A stretch of DNA of 64,000 bases from Parablautia sp. Marseille-Q6255 (GTDB lineage: Bacteria > Bacillota > Clostridia > Lachnospirales > Lachnospiraceae), in NCBI RefSeq assembly GCF_951230155.1, contig NZ_CATNVD010000003.1, positions 62,001 through 126,000 on the forward strand. The letters are read 5' to 3'. The notes below the pieces were generated by a model. It searched no databases and had not been told where the DNA came from. It saw nothing but the letters and a program-made list of their open reading frames with translations. This document shows positions 17,966 to 28,005 of the stretch, piece by piece; positions within the stretch are counted from its first letter, which is position 1; each line of letters begins with the position of its first letter. The position numbers and the translations under genes were made by a program.

Positions 17966-19549
17966 CTACATCAAAGGCGCCATAATCTTTAAAAACATCC
18001 CGGCAAGCTTTCTTGTCCATCTGTCATGCCGCACATCAAACATGGTCATAAGCTGACATTTGGGCAGGGTCGCGCGAAAATCTGCTTCAATATCACAGAT
18101 CTGCGGCACGCCATACAAAAATACTGCACACTCAAAATTGAGATACAGGCTGCGGTAGTCCAGATTGATCGCCCCGACGACCGCTCTCTTATTATCACTT
18201 ACAAATACCTTGGAATGGATAAATCCCGGAGTATACTCATAAATCTGTACGCCTGCGCAGATCAGCTTCTTATAATAGGAATGTGCCAGTGCAAACGCAT
18301 ACTTTTTATCCGGAATATGCGGAAGAATGAGCTTTACATCAACGCCGCGCTGCGCTGCATAGACAAGCGCCTGCATCATCTCATGCCCCGGCACAAGATA
18401 CGGCGTCATGATATGCACGTACTGACTGGCGCTGTTCAGAATATCAATATAGATGCGCTCTGCTGTCTTCTCCTTCCCAAACGGGTTGGCGGCGTAGGGC
18501 ATCACAAAGCCGCGGCTCTCCTGCGCAGGAACGGACACATCTCCGGTCTTCAGATATACAGAAAAATTCTCCAGCTTATCATAAATGTTCCACATCCGCA
18601 AAAACATAACCGTAAAGCTTCTGACCGCCTCTCCGCGCAGCATGATCGCCGCATCCTTCCAGTGTCCGAAGCGCTCTCTGCGGTTGATGTATTCATCTGC
18701 CAGATTCACCCCGCCTGTAAATGCCGTATGCCCGTCTATCACGGCGATCTTGCGGTGATCTCTGTTATTATAATGTGTCGATATCACCGGATACACCGGA
18801 GAAAACGCTCTGCACCGGATCCCTGCACTTTTTAGCCGGGACGAAAAGTCAGACGGCAGATTATACAGCTCATTCATACCGTCATACAGCACGCGCACCT
18901 CAACCCCCTCCTGCACCTTTGCTTTGAGGATCTCAAAAACGCTGTCCCACATATACCCTTCGGAAATAATAAAATATTCCAGAAAAATAAACCGCTGCGC
19001 AGCGGCCAGCTCCTGCAGAAGCTGCTCAAATTTCTCCTCGCCGCTTCTAAAATACCGGACCTGTGTATTCTGATAGACCGGGTATCCGTCATTCTTCCAG
19101 ACATATTTGATCAGCTGCGCCGTCCGCCTGCCCGTCTGCTGCAGGGCATGCACAGTCGCCGGATCCTGCGAGAGCAGCTGCGCCGTGCGCTCGTCGATCT
19201 CCCGGATCCTTCCCGCAAGCACACGGGTCCCGGGCTGCATCTCGACATACAGATATAAAAGTCCTCCAAATACAGGAAAGAGCAGCACCAGGGCAGTCCA
19301 CGTAAGCTGGAACACCGGATTTTCCTGTCGGTTCACAATGATCACAAGCATCAGTATCCCGAATACGATCTGTCCTCCAAAAAACACATACACATACTGC
19401 GCCAGAAACCGGATGATGACAAACAGAAGCAGAAGCTGGAGCAGTAAAAGACCGAGAAGTATCCCGGTGCGGCCGAACACGACCCGCATGATCCCCCGTT
19501 TGCCTTTTCGGATCGAGGCATCCTTTAATGCCTGAAGCTGAACATCCAT
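17966..19549 (-). CDS. cls: Cardiolipin synthase (phospholipase D family)
   Basis: 527-residue membrane enzyme joining two phosphatidylglycerols to cardiolipin. Two N-terminal membrane helices (~22-80) precede two phospholipase D HKD motifs: HYNNRDHRKIAVIDG in the first half and HSKVFVSDNKRAVVGA in the second. The ATG at 19549 has GGAGGAG five bases upstream; an in-frame start at 19600 has none. Confidence 0.93.
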   Translation of the reverse strand: MDVQLQALKDASIRKGKRGIMRVVFGRTGILLGLLLLQLLLLFVIIRFLAQYVYVFFGGQIVFGILMLVIIVNRQENPVFQLTWTALVLLFPVFGGLLYLYVEMQPGTRVLAGRIREIDERTAQLLSQDPATVHALQQTGRRTAQLIKYVWKNDGYPVYQNTQVRYFRSGEEKFEQLLQELAAAQRFIFLEYFIISEGYMWDSVFEILKAKVQEGVEVRVLYDGMNELYNLPSDFSSRLKSAGIRCRAFSPVYPVISTHYNNRDHRKIAVIDGHTAFTGGVNLADEYINRRERFGHWKDAAIMLRGEAVRSFTVMFLRMWNIYDKLENFSVYLKTGDVSVPAQESRGFVMPYAANPFGKEKTAERIYIDILNSASQYVHIMTPYLVPGHEMMQALVYAAQRGVDVKLILPHIPDKKYAFALAHSYYKKLICAGVQIYEYTPGFIHSKVFVSDNKRAVVGAINLDYRSLYLNFECAVFLYGVPQICDIEADFRATLPKCQLMTMFDVRHDRWTRKLAGMFLKIMAPLM

Positions 19550-19655
19550 ATCGACTCCTCCCATCTTTCTCTCCATGCCAGCCGGATATATCTGCTGCAC
19601 ATCCGCATACTCTCACAAAGCAGCCGACAGCAGTCCCTCAGTTCACTTTGTGCTC

Positions 19656-19684
19656 ATTGTACTGTATAATCCAGATGCATGCAA
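19656..19684 (-). promoter_or_regulatory. cls promoter
   Basis: Minus strand TTGCAT (19679-19684), 17-nt spacer, TACAAT (19656-19661), about 100 nt before the cls start. Confidence 0.65.
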
Positions 19685-19767
19685 GATACTGTGCGCATAA
19701 CTTATGTCTTATACAAAAACAAACGTGCGTTTTGCACACTCCCACGCTTTTACACAACGGACACTAT

Positions 19768-19826
19768 GAAATAATCCGGACCGGTCAGGAAATCACCTTT
19801 GATCCCTGACCGGTCCGGATTATTTC
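19768..19826. terminator. Terminator after nrdD (22-bp perfect inverted repeat)
   Basis: A perfect 22-bp inverted repeat (19768-19789 and 19805-19826) around a 15-nt loop, with core ATCCGGACCGGTCAGG. It lies 16 nt past the nrdD stop. The A/T ends of the stem give short T-rich tails on both strands. Confidence 0.8.
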
Positions 19827-19842
19827 TGTTATATTTATATTT

Positions 19843-22275
19843 TTATGCCAGACGGGCTTCTTCTACGTATCGTTTGATATTAGAAGCATTTACATACTTG
19901 TCAACGGTATTGCCGCACAGTACCACGAGCGTTGGAGCCTGCATGATCCCGTATTCGCTGACAAGCTCCTGGTTTTCCTCAGCATCAACGGTCTCATAGG
20001 CTACACCTCTTAGCATCTCCTTTGCGATCCGGCAGTTTGGGCACGACTTTGTCGTAAAAAGATACCGCACCTCGCCGCTGCCCTCTGTCTGAGCCCCGGC
20101 CACATCGCAATCATCCGGGCGGCTGATCTCTTTCGGAACAACCACATTCATACCAGCCTGATACACAGCGCCTGCGCCTGCGTCCGCGTGCTTCTTCAGT
20201 ACCGAATGCTCGATATCGTACAGCTTACGATTCGCAAATTCCTGCGTCTTTCCATCATTCCAGTTCTGCACCGGACGATAGTATCCGGTAATACGGCTGT
20301 AGACCTCGGTCCGTTCTCCGCAGATCGGGCAGACCTCCTGCTCTCCGTCCAGATACCCATGTGCCTGACAGATCGAATACGTCGGCGACAGAGTATAGTA
20401 CGGCAGCTTATAATTCTCCGCGATCTTGCGCACCAGCGTCGCCGCTGCCTTCCAGCCTGGAAGCCGCTCTCCGAGGAAGGCATGAAAGACCGTGCCGGAG
20501 GTGTAGAGTGTCTGCAGGTCATCCTGGATATCAAGCGCATCAAAAATATCGGACGTATAATCTACCGGCAGATGCGAGCTGTTCGTATAATACGGTGTAT
20601 CACCCGGCTTTCCTGCTGTGATGATCTCCGGCCAGCGCGCACGGTCATGCTTTGCCAGGCGGTAGGTCGTAGATTCTGCCGGCGTTGCCTCCAGATTATA
20701 CAGATCTCCGTATTCCTCCTGATACTTCACAAGGCGTTCTCTCATATGGTTGAGCACATCCTTCGCAAACTGCTGCGTCTGCGGATGCGTCAGATCCTTA
20801 CGCAGCCAGTTTGCATTCAGTCCCGCCTCATTCATACCGATCAGACCGATCGTTGAAAAGTGATTATCGAAGGAGCCAAGGTAGCGTTTCGTATACGGAT
20901 ACAGCCCCTCATCCAGCAGCTTCGTGATCACATCCCGCTTGATCTTCAGAGAACGGGCGGAAATATCCATCATATGATCCAGTCTGTGATAAAAGTCTTT
21001 TTCATTTGCCGCAAGGAAGGCAAGTCTCGGAAGATTGATCGTCACGACCCCGACACTTCCCGTACTCTCTCCAGAACCGAAAAATCCGCCCATCTTCTTG
21101 CGCAGCTCGCGCAGGTCAAGGCGCAGACGGCAGCACATGCTGCGCACGTCGCTCGGCTCCATATCACTGTTGATATAATTTGAAAAATACGGTGTGCCGT
21201 ATTTCGCTGTCATGGTAAAGAGCAGCCGGTTGTTCTCTGTCTCCGACCAGTCAAAATCCTTTGTGATCGAATACGTCGGGATCGGATACTGGAACCCGCG
21301 GCCATTCGCATCCCCCTCGATCATCGTTTCGATGAAGGCGCGGTTGATCATATCCATTTCCTTCTTACAGTCCTTATAGCAGAAATCCATCGGCTGTCCG
21401 CCAACGATCGCCGGAAGCTCTGCCAAATCGTTCGGGACAGTCCAGTCCAGCGTAATATTGGAAAACGGCGCCTGTGTCCCCCAGCGGCTCGGAGTATTCA
21501 CACCATAGATAAAGGACTCGATGCATTTCTTGACCTCCGGATAAGAAAGCCCGTCCGCCTTTACAAAGGGAGCCAGATACGTATCAAAGGAGGAAAATGC
21601 CTGCGCGCCTGCCCACTCATTTTGCATGATACCGAGGAAGTTCACCATCTGATTGCACAGTACGGACAGATGCTTGGCAGGAGCAGATGTGATCTTTCCT
21701 TTTATCCCTCCAAGCCCTTCCAGAATAAGCTGCTTTAAGGACCAGCCTGCACAGTAGCCTGTAAGCATCGAAAGGTCATGAATGTGGATATCTGCATTGC
21801 GGTGCGCCTCCGCGATCTCCTGATCATAGATCTCTGAAAGCCAGTAATTTGCCGTAACGGCGCCTGAATTGCTCAGGATCAGCCCGCCCACAGAATACGT
21901 GACGGTAGAATTCTCCTTTACTCTCCAGTCCTCTACCTTTACATAGCTGTTCACGATCTCTTTATAATCAAGGATCGTTGACTTCATATTCCGGATCTTC
22001 TCCCGCTGCTTGCGGTAAAGGATATATGCCTTCGCCACATCCGCATAGCCTGCCTGGATCAGCACATGCTCTGCACTGTCCTGCACACTCTCTACATCGA
22101 TCAGACCATCCTTTATTTTACTCTGAAAATCTGCTGTCACACGCAGCGCCAGAAGATCTACCATGTCTTTGTTATATTCCATCTGTTTTGCTTCAAATGC
22201 CTTCGCTATCGCCCCGCTGATCTTTGCGAGATCAAAATCAGCGACTTCTCCATCCCGCTTTATCACTTTAAACAC
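19843..22275 (-). CDS. nrdD: Anaerobic ribonucleoside-triphosphate reductase with C-terminal thioredoxin/glutaredoxin-like domain
   Basis: 810-residue class III ribonucleotide reductase making dNTPs without oxygen. It has an N-terminal ATP-cone (~1-95), a ten-stranded barrel with STGSVGVVTINLPR, a CPIC zinc half-site (649-652) and the glycyl-radical motif RITGYYRPVQNW (radical Gly ~664). Unlike Escherichia coli NrdD, the chain continues for ~140 residues and ends in a thioredoxin/glutaredoxin-like domain (~735-810) with a CPNC redox pair (745-748) and a cis-Pro motif APTLVV. That domain is probably a built-in reductant. The activase gene nrdG is not beside it in this window. Confidence 0.93.
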   Translation of the reverse strand: MFKVIKRDGEVADFDLAKISGAIAKAFEAKQMEYNKDMVDLLALRVTADFQSKIKDGLIDVESVQDSAEHVLIQAGYADVAKAYILYRKQREKIRNMKSTILDYKEIVNSYVKVEDWRVKENSTVTYSVGGLILSNSGAVTANYWLSEIYDQEIAEAHRNADIHIHDLSMLTGYCAGWSLKQLILEGLGGIKGKITSAPAKHLSVLCNQMVNFLGIMQNEWAGAQAFSSFDTYLAPFVKADGLSYPEVKKCIESFIYGVNTPSRWGTQAPFSNITLDWTVPNDLAELPAIVGGQPMDFCYKDCKKEMDMINRAFIETMIEGDANGRGFQYPIPTYSITKDFDWSETENNRLLFTMTAKYGTPYFSNYINSDMEPSDVRSMCCRLRLDLRELRKKMGGFFGSGESTGSVGVVTINLPRLAFLAANEKDFYHRLDHMMDISARSLKIKRDVITKLLDEGLYPYTKRYLGSFDNHFSTIGLIGMNEAGLNANWLRKDLTHPQTQQFAKDVLNHMRERLVKYQEEYGDLYNLEATPAESTTYRLAKHDRARWPEIITAGKPGDTPYYTNSSHLPVDYTSDIFDALDIQDDLQTLYTSGTVFHAFLGERLPGWKAAATLVRKIAENYKLPYYTLSPTYSICQAHGYLDGEQEVCPICGERTEVYSRITGYYRPVQNWNDGKTQEFANRKLYDIEHSVLKKHADAGAGAVYQAGMNVVVPKEISRPDDCDVAGAQTEGSGEVRYLFTTKSCPNCRIAKEMLRGVAYETVDAEENQELVSEYGIMQAPTLVVLCGNTVDKYVNASNIKRYVEEARLA

Positions 22276-22342
22276 AATATAACCCTCCCTGACATTATAT
22301 ATATAACTATATCTTGTTTCGCATCACTGCGACCCGGACTCC

Positions 22343-22371
22343 AGTATAACACCGCAGCGCAGGTAAGTCAA
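22343..22371 (-). promoter_or_regulatory. nrdD promoter
   Basis: Minus strand TTGACT (22366-22371), 17-nt spacer, TATACT (22343-22348), 68 nt upstream of the nrdD start. AT-rich near-palindromes lie on both sides, but none fits the NrdR box well. Confidence 0.7.
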
Positions 22372-22455
22372 TGGACTTTCCCCAGATCCCCGCCGGGATC
22401 CATACTATATATATGTATTATTTTTCCAGAAAACAACTAAATATAGATATGTAAA

Positions 22456-22493
22456 ATGCCGCAAACGCCCTGTTATACGGGTATTTGCGGCAT
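22456..22493 (-). terminator. Terminator after hflX
   Basis: ATGCCGCAAA (22456-22465) pairs with TTTGCGGCAT (22484-22493), with an inner CCC/GGG, followed on the minus strand by TTTTAC. It lies about 45 nt past the hflX stop. Confidence 0.7.
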
Positions 22494-22537
22494 CTGTAAG
22501 CTGTCTGTTTTTCTTTTTATGAAAACTTTTGTACGGT

Positions 22538-23779
22538 CTATACATTCATATAAATACTCTCCGGCACGTATGCACGCACAAAGATCCCATCCTCCTGATA
22601 GGCCTCCTCGACCAGCTCGCCCTTTTTGCGGATCAGCTGTATCACTCCTGCCTTCTCATACGGATAAAGCCGTTCGATGTAGATCTTCTGCGAGCGGAGC
22701 ACATCAGCCACTGCCTCCCTAAGTTCAGGGAGCCCCTCGCCCGTATGCGCAGACGTCAGTATACTGCGCTCCGCGCGAAAATCACGAAAGGTCTGGCGGT
22801 CCGCGAGCAGATCCTGCTTGTTAAATACGGTAATGACCGGCTTGCCGTCTGCTCCGAGCTCATGCAGCGTCTCATATACTACCTGCATCTGCGCCTCCAT
22901 CTGCGTACTGGAGGAGTCGACCACATGGATCAGGATATCTGCGCAGCAGACCTCCTCCAGGGTACTCTTAAACGCCTCCACGAGATGATGAGGCAGCTTT
23001 CTGATAAAGCCTACCGTATCTGTCAGAAGCACCTCCTGACTGCCTGACAGGCGAATACCGCGCGTTGTCGTATCCAGCGTCGCAAAAAGCTTCGCATCCT
23101 CAAGGACATCCGCCCCTGTCATTGCGCGGAAGATCGCTGATTTTCCGACTGAGGTATAGCCCACCAGCGCAACGATCTTCTGCTGCGCCCTGCGGCGCTG
23201 CGACCGGATCAGCTCCCGGTGCCGGATCACCTCTTCCAGCTCCCGTTTCAGATGGCTGATCTTTGTCCGTATCAGCCTCCGGTCCATTTCCAGCTTTTTC
23301 TCTCCCGGTCCTCTCGTACCGATACCGCCTCCCAGTCTGGAAAGAGAATTCCCCAGTCCCGTAAGCCTTGCCGCCCGGTAACGCAGCTGCGCCAGCTCGA
23401 CCTGGAGCTTTCCTTCCCGGGAAGTGGCATGACGCGCAAAAATATCCAGGATCAAAAGCGTGCGGTCCATCACCTTGCAGTCAAGCTCGCTTTGCAGATT
23501 ATTCAGCTGCGCCGGAGACAGCTCATCATCGCAGATGATGCCGGTCGCCTCTGTCTCCCAGAGAAGGCGGCGCACCTCGTCCAGCTTGCCCTTCCCGATA
23601 TACGTCCCCGGATGGATCCGCTCTCTCTTTTGTATCACAGAGGCCACTGCACTGGCGCCCGCCGTCTCAGCCAGATCGCCGAGCTCGCGGACCGACTCCT
23701 CCGTATCATCGCCCACAGCCTGCTGTACGCCTACAAGGATCACCCGCTCCTGTATTGCTTTTAATTCTGTCATTTCCAT
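22538..23779 (-). CDS. hflX: GTPase HflX
   Basis: 413-residue ribosome-associated GTPase that splits or rescues stalled ribosomes. The N-terminal HflX domain includes GGIGTRGPGEKKLEMDRR, a coiled-coil follows, then the G domain with GYTSVGKS (P-loop), DTVGFIRKLPHHLVEAF (G3) and NKQD (G4). The ATG at 23779 with an AGG-containing site is preferred to the longer frame starting at 23851, which would run into the TPR gene. Confidence 0.93.
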   Translation of the reverse strand: MEMTELKAIQERVILVGVQQAVGDDTEESVRELGDLAETAGASAVASVIQKRERIHPGTYIGKGKLDEVRRLLWETEATGIICDDELSPAQLNNLQSELDCKVMDRTLLILDIFARHATSREGKLQVELAQLRYRAARLTGLGNSLSRLGGGIGTRGPGEKKLEMDRRLIRTKISHLKRELEEVIRHRELIRSQRRRAQQKIVALVGYTSVGKSAIFRAMTGADVLEDAKLFATLDTTTRGIRLSGSQEVLLTDTVGFIRKLPHHLVEAFKSTLEEVCCADILIHVVDSSSTQMEAQMQVVYETLHELGADGKPVITVFNKQDLLADRQTFRDFRAERSILTSAHTGEGLPELREAVADVLRSQKIYIERLYPYEKAGVIQLIRKKGELVEEAYQEDGIFVRAYVPESIYMNV

Positions 23780-23826
23780 ATATAGAACCTGTTCTTTCCT
23801 AAAATATAAAACGCTTCCCGATGCAC

Positions 23827-24888
23827 TCAGCGCGTTGACAGAAACGTCCATTCCTTCTGTCCCGCCTCGTCTCCCGGATACCGCTGCACATACTCCTGCG
23901 CCTTTGCTTTTGCTGTCTCAAAATCCTGCATGTTCTCGTATGCAATGATCTCATTAAAATACAGCTCCTGCTTTCCCGCGCTTCCCTCCAGCGCAAGCCC
24001 TTCCCCGATATAGGAAAGCGCCGTGCTGTAATCACCGTCTGCCATCGCACACAGAGCAAGTCCATTATAGGACTGAGGCGTCTTTCCAAACTCCTCCTGG
24101 ATCTGCTGGTACGTCGCAAGCGCGTGCTCATAATCGCCAAGCCTGAGATACACCTGTCCGATCAGCTCCATCGCCGGCTCATACTTCTGCTCCACCGGTC
24201 CGATCAGCTGGCTTTGCGCAGTCTCATAATCCTCCAGATAATAATAAATGCGCCCCCTGTTATAATAGTGTTCCATATCCTCGCCCTGAATATTCAGCGC
24301 GCTCTGCAGATACTCTCCTCCCAGCCCGGAGATATTCTCGTCATTATAGCACTGGTAAATATTCAGATACAGATCATAATCTTCCGGCGCAAGCTTTACA
24401 GCGGCGTCAAAATCTGCTTTCGCCTCCTCCTGCTCGCCCCGGTAGAGATGGCTCGCCCCTCTTAAAAAGTATGCGTCCGCATTTCCCTTCTTTTCCTCCT
24501 GCAGGATCTCATCGCACGTCTCGATCGTATCCTCGTACTCTTCCTGCCTGTACTGCGCCGTCGCCAGGTGCAGCCGAAGATCCAGCTTATTTTCCGGCAT
24601 ACGCCCGTCTGTATACTCCAGCGCGTCCGAAAACGCCTGCTGTGCATCCTCATACTGTGCCAGCCCCATATAAGAAAGCCCCAGTCCACGGTATGCAAGC
24701 ACGGCTTCCTCACCGCTTTGGACTGCATCTGCAAAAAGCTGCTGTGCCTGCTGATACTCTCCCGCATCGAGCGCCGCATTGCCGGCAACTGTATTCTGCC
24801 CCGTCGCGCCGCCCATCGCACAGCCGCCAAGCATCATAGCCGCTGCCATAATAAAAACACTGTTGATCCTCTTCAGACTTTTTTTCAT
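23827..24888 (-). CDS. TPR-repeat lipoprotein
   Basis: 353-residue secreted lipoprotein. The signal peptide ends in a lipobox, MLGGC, with the lipidated Cys at ~23. The mature part is a run of about nine tetratricopeptide repeats (for example AYRGLGLSYMGLAQYEDAQQ), so it acts as a protein-binding scaffold on the outer face of the membrane. The partner is unknown. A consensus promoter lies ~115 nt upstream. hflX follows 47 nt downstream and may be co-transcribed. Confidence 0.85.
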   Translation of the reverse strand: MKKSLKRINSVFIMAAAMMLGGCAMGGATGQNTVAGNAALDAGEYQQAQQLFADAVQSGEEAVLAYRGLGLSYMGLAQYEDAQQAFSDALEYTDGRMPENKLDLRLHLATAQYRQEEYEDTIETCDEILQEEKKGNADAYFLRGASHLYRGEQEEAKADFDAAVKLAPEDYDLYLNIYQCYNDENISGLGGEYLQSALNIQGEDMEHYYNRGRIYYYLEDYETAQSQLIGPVEQKYEPAMELIGQVYLRLGDYEHALATYQQIQEEFGKTPQSYNGLALCAMADGDYSTALSYIGEGLALEGSAGKQELYFNEIIAYENMQDFETAKAKAQEYVQRYPGDEAGQKEWTFLSTR

Positions 24889-25001
24889 TCTCTAAACTCC
24901 TTATCCGTTCTCCAGCCTCCCGCACCGGCCCTTTTTGCAGGGCTGCGCCGCCGGCATCCATACATATGCAGGGACTGCTTTGTCCCTTACACGCTGACGC
25001 T

Positions 25002-25030
25002 ATCATAGCACAAAAAAATCCTTTCGTAAA
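25002..25030 (-). promoter_or_regulatory. Promoter of the TPR lipoprotein gene
   Basis: Minus strand TTTACG (25025-25030), 17-nt spacer, TATGAT (25002-25007). The rest of the 24889-25144 gap shows no gene. Confidence 0.65.
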
Positions 25031-25144
25031 TGCTGCGGTTGCGGATTGTCCATCCTCTCCCTTCTGCGACAGACGGAGCTGCCGCAGCAGCCCCGTCCCT
25101 TCTTTCCTGTTTTGTCTTTTTCTCCCTTTCCAGGTAAACCTGTC

Positions 25145-26686
25145 CTATGCCTGCTCCCCAAGCTCTACAAGCTTCTGCATCTCATCCCACAGCCCGTCAA
25201 GACAGGTGAGCGTTTTTTTATAGACTGCGTACTTGCGGTCATATATATCTGCAAGCTCCTGATTCGGCGCGATCGTCCTGCCAACGACCGTCATATGACT
25301 GATCGCATCCTCCATAGACGCATACGCCCCTGTCGCAGAAGCGGCCGCGATCGCGCAGCCAAGCGCCCCGGCTTCCTCCGCCTCGACCGTCTCGATCGGA
25401 AGCTTCATCACATCTGCAAACATCTGCGCCCAGACCGCCGACTTTGCCGCACCTCCGGAGAGACGGATCGCACGCGGCTCCTGTTCCATGGTCGCCAGAA
25501 GCTTTTCCAGATGGTATCTGTGGCAAAAAGCGATGCCCTCATAGACACTGCGCGCCATATGCTTCCTCGTATGAGACACATTCAATCCCACAAAACTTGC
25601 CTTTGCATTCGGATGCACATTCGACGCCATTAAAAATGGAAGGAATACCGGCACAAAGGTCTGCGGGGAGATCTCACTCACCCACTCATTGACTATCTCA
25701 TAGACACTCTTCCCTGCCGCCTTCGCCTCTTTTTTTACCTCCGGCAAAAGCTGACTGATAAACCACTCATTATTGCCCGCTGAGGTCGCACTGGACTCCT
25801 CGATCAGATAATACTGCGGCAGTGCAAACAGAGAGTTCATCTGCACCCTTCCATCGACTACGGCTTCCTTTCGGATATATTCGTTGATCGACCACGTTCC
25901 TGCGATCATACAGATCAAATCCGGATAGATCACGCCGGAAGCCACCGCGCACGCATTGATATCAAAGAAGCCTCCGACGACCGGCGTCCCCTCTTTCAGA
26001 CCGCACCTGTCTGCCGCCTCCCTGGTCACATAGCCCGCGATCTCGTCTGCACGGCAAAGCGGCGGGAGCGCTCCCTCCATCTCTTCAATGCCAAAGAGGC
26101 GCAGAAGCTCGGGATCATACTCTCCCGTCTTCAGATTCATAAAATGTGCACCGGAATAGTCCGTGATCTCCGCTCTTGCTGATCCGGTGAGGCGGAACCG
26201 GATATAATCCTTGCACTCAAACACGTATTTGATATTCTTATAATTCTCCGGTTCATGCTCCTTCAGCCACGCCAGAAGCGCCACCGGCTGGCAATTCATC
26301 AAATGCTGACAGGAACGTTCAAACGCCTTTTCTTCTGTCCCGTCCGCCTTCCAGCGCTCCACATACCGGTATGCGCGGTTGTCTGTTGAGATGATACCAT
26401 TTCGTGCCGGTCTGTCATCCTTTCCCCACAGGTACAGCCCCTTCCCATGGCCGCACACGCCGATCCCGGCAACCTCCTGCGCCGCGATCCCTGTCTGCTC
26501 CAGCACGCCGCGTACCACCTGACAGTTTGCGTCCCACATCTCCTCCATATCGCGCTCAACAAACTCCGGGCGCGGAGTCAGCGCTGCTGTTGCCACGCTG
26601 CAGCAGCCCAGCTGCCGTCCGGTATTGTCAAAAATGGCAGCCTTTGTCGTTGTACCGCCGTTGTCTAAGCCTATATAATATTTCAT
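25145..26686 (-). CDS. FGGY-family carbohydrate kinase (LyxK/xylulokinase-like)
   Basis: 513-residue sugar kinase. The N-terminal phosphate-binding motif is GLDNGGTTTKAAIFD. GKGLYLW and NGIISTDNRA resemble the matching region of Escherichia coli L-xylulose kinase LyxK. The C-terminal half carries the FGGY signature region and IRLSGGAAKSAVWAQM. It is the last gene downstream of a polyol- or sugar-type ABC operon that begins with an alcohol dehydrogenase, so it probably phosphorylates the ketose the dehydrogenase makes. The ATG at 26686 has AAGGAGG upstream. Confidence 0.85.
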   Translation of the reverse strand: MKYYIGLDNGGTTTKAAIFDNTGRQLGCCSVATAALTPRPEFVERDMEEMWDANCQVVRGVLEQTGIAAQEVAGIGVCGHGKGLYLWGKDDRPARNGIISTDNRAYRYVERWKADGTEEKAFERSCQHLMNCQPVALLAWLKEHEPENYKNIKYVFECKDYIRFRLTGSARAEITDYSGAHFMNLKTGEYDPELLRLFGIEEMEGALPPLCRADEIAGYVTREAADRCGLKEGTPVVGGFFDINACAVASGVIYPDLICMIAGTWSINEYIRKEAVVDGRVQMNSLFALPQYYLIEESSATSAGNNEWFISQLLPEVKKEAKAAGKSVYEIVNEWVSEISPQTFVPVFLPFLMASNVHPNAKASFVGLNVSHTRKHMARSVYEGIAFCHRYHLEKLLATMEQEPRAIRLSGGAAKSAVWAQMFADVMKLPIETVEAEEAGALGCAIAAASATGAYASMEDAISHMTVVGRTIAPNQELADIYDRKYAVYKKTLTCLDGLWDEMQKLVELGEQA

Positions 26687-26882
26687 ACGTTCCTCCTTCT
26701 GTCCCGTCCATTCATGCACACGCCTGCATTTTTACACAACGCTCTTATAAAAATACTCATACAAAAAGGCTGGCGCAGACCATGCAGGATCCGATTTCCC
26801 CGCATTCTCCGCCCAGCCCCTTATTCAGCACACCGTGCTTCTATTTATTTTTCGATACCTGAACCATCTTTTTTCGTATTTG

Positions 26883-28004
26883 TCATCCCTTTTCCCGGAT
26901 ACGCTCGCCGCTCTCCAGATCAAACAGGTGAGTTTTTTCCCCGCGTACCTCCAGACGGATGATATCACCGCTTCTATAGCGTTTCTCGTCATCTGTGATC
27001 AGCATCATCAGTGTTGATCCTACACGGATACCGATACGGCGCTCGTCGCCGAGGTTCTCGAATGTCGCGATGCGCTCCGGCGTCCCTCTGGAATTTTCAT
27101 CACCGATCAGCAGGTCCATCGGACGTACGCCCATCTTGCACCGGAAGCCATCGCTTACTACGCTGTAGTAACGCTCCGGTACAGGGATCTCCAGATCACT
27201 GTCTGCAAAAGTAAACAGGAAGTGCGCATCCTTTTTCACGATTGTTGTCTCCAGAATATTCATTGGCGGCTCACCGATAAACGATGCGACAAACTCATTT
27301 GCCGGATCATCGTATACCTCTGCCGGAGTACCGAACTGCTGCAGTACGCCGAAATTGATGATCGCGATCTTGTCTGCCAGAGACATCGCCTCCAGCTGGT
27401 CATGCGTAACGTAGATCGTCGTACACTTGATCTCATTGATCAGTCTTTTGATCTCCACACGCATCGCCTGTCTTGCCTTTCCGTCCAGATGGGACAGCGG
27501 CTCATCCATCAAAAGCAGCTCCGGCCGCCGGATGATCGCGCGCGCGATATTGACACGCTGCTTCTGTCCTCCGGAAAGCTTCACCGGCATCATATCCAGG
27601 ATATCCTCGACCTGCATCAGCGGCGCGATCTCGCGTACTCTCCGGTCGATCTCCGCTTTGTCTACGCCCTTTGCGCGCAGATTAAATGCGATATTATTGT
27701 AAACAGTCAGAGGCGGATACATCGCATAGTCCTCAAACGCAAGACCAATGTTGCGGTCCTTCGGCTCCAGATCATTGACGCGTCTGTCTCCGATAAAGAT
27801 ATCGCCCTGTGTGATATCCTCCAGTCCCGCGATCATACGCAGTGTTGTCGTCTTTCCGCATCCGGACGGACCGAGCAGTGCGACAAATTCTCCCTGACCA
27901 CATACAAGATTTAAATCCTTTACAGCAAAATCATTTTTTACCTTTTTCTTTTTTCCGCTGTTGTCATATCTTTTATAAAGATGTGAAAGTGTCAGACCTG
28001 CCAT
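26883..28004 (-). CDS. Sugar/polyol ABC importer ATPase, second of two
   Basis: 373-residue MalK/UgpC-like ATPase. It shows Walker A GPSGCGKTT, signature LSGGQKQR, Walker B LLLMDEP, a switch His in VTHDQ and a C-terminal regulatory/OB domain (~240-373). The Q-loop reads AFEDYAMYPPLTV, with Glu where MalK has Gln. It starts 1 nt after the paralogous ATPase gene; two different ATPases in one importer operon recalls the glycerol GlpS/GlpT pair. GGGGGGA precedes the ATG at 28004. Confidence 0.92.
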   Translation of the reverse strand: MAGLTLSHLYKRYDNSGKKKKVKNDFAVKDLNLVCGQGEFVALLGPSGCGKTTTLRMIAGLEDITQGDIFIGDRRVNDLEPKDRNIGLAFEDYAMYPPLTVYNNIAFNLRAKGVDKAEIDRRVREIAPLMQVEDILDMMPVKLSGGQKQRVNIARAIIRRPELLLMDEPLSHLDGKARQAMRVEIKRLINEIKCTTIYVTHDQLEAMSLADKIAIINFGVLQQFGTPAEVYDDPANEFVASFIGEPPMNILETTIVKKDAHFLFTFADSDLEIPVPERYYSVVSDGFRCKMGVRPMDLLIGDENSRGTPERIATFENLGDERRIGIRVGSTLMMLITDDEKRYRSGDIIRLEVRGEKTHLFDLESGERIREKG

Positions 28005-28005
28005 A

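Noticed and set aside
22276-22420. NrdR boxes upstream of nrdD
   Set aside because: AT-rich near-palindromes (for example ACATATATATAGTAT) match only one half of the NrdR consensus, and no well-spaced pair was found.
26750-26850. Terminator after the second importer ATPase
   Set aside because: A GGCTGG/CCAGCC pairing exists, but the loop is long and there is no T-tract.
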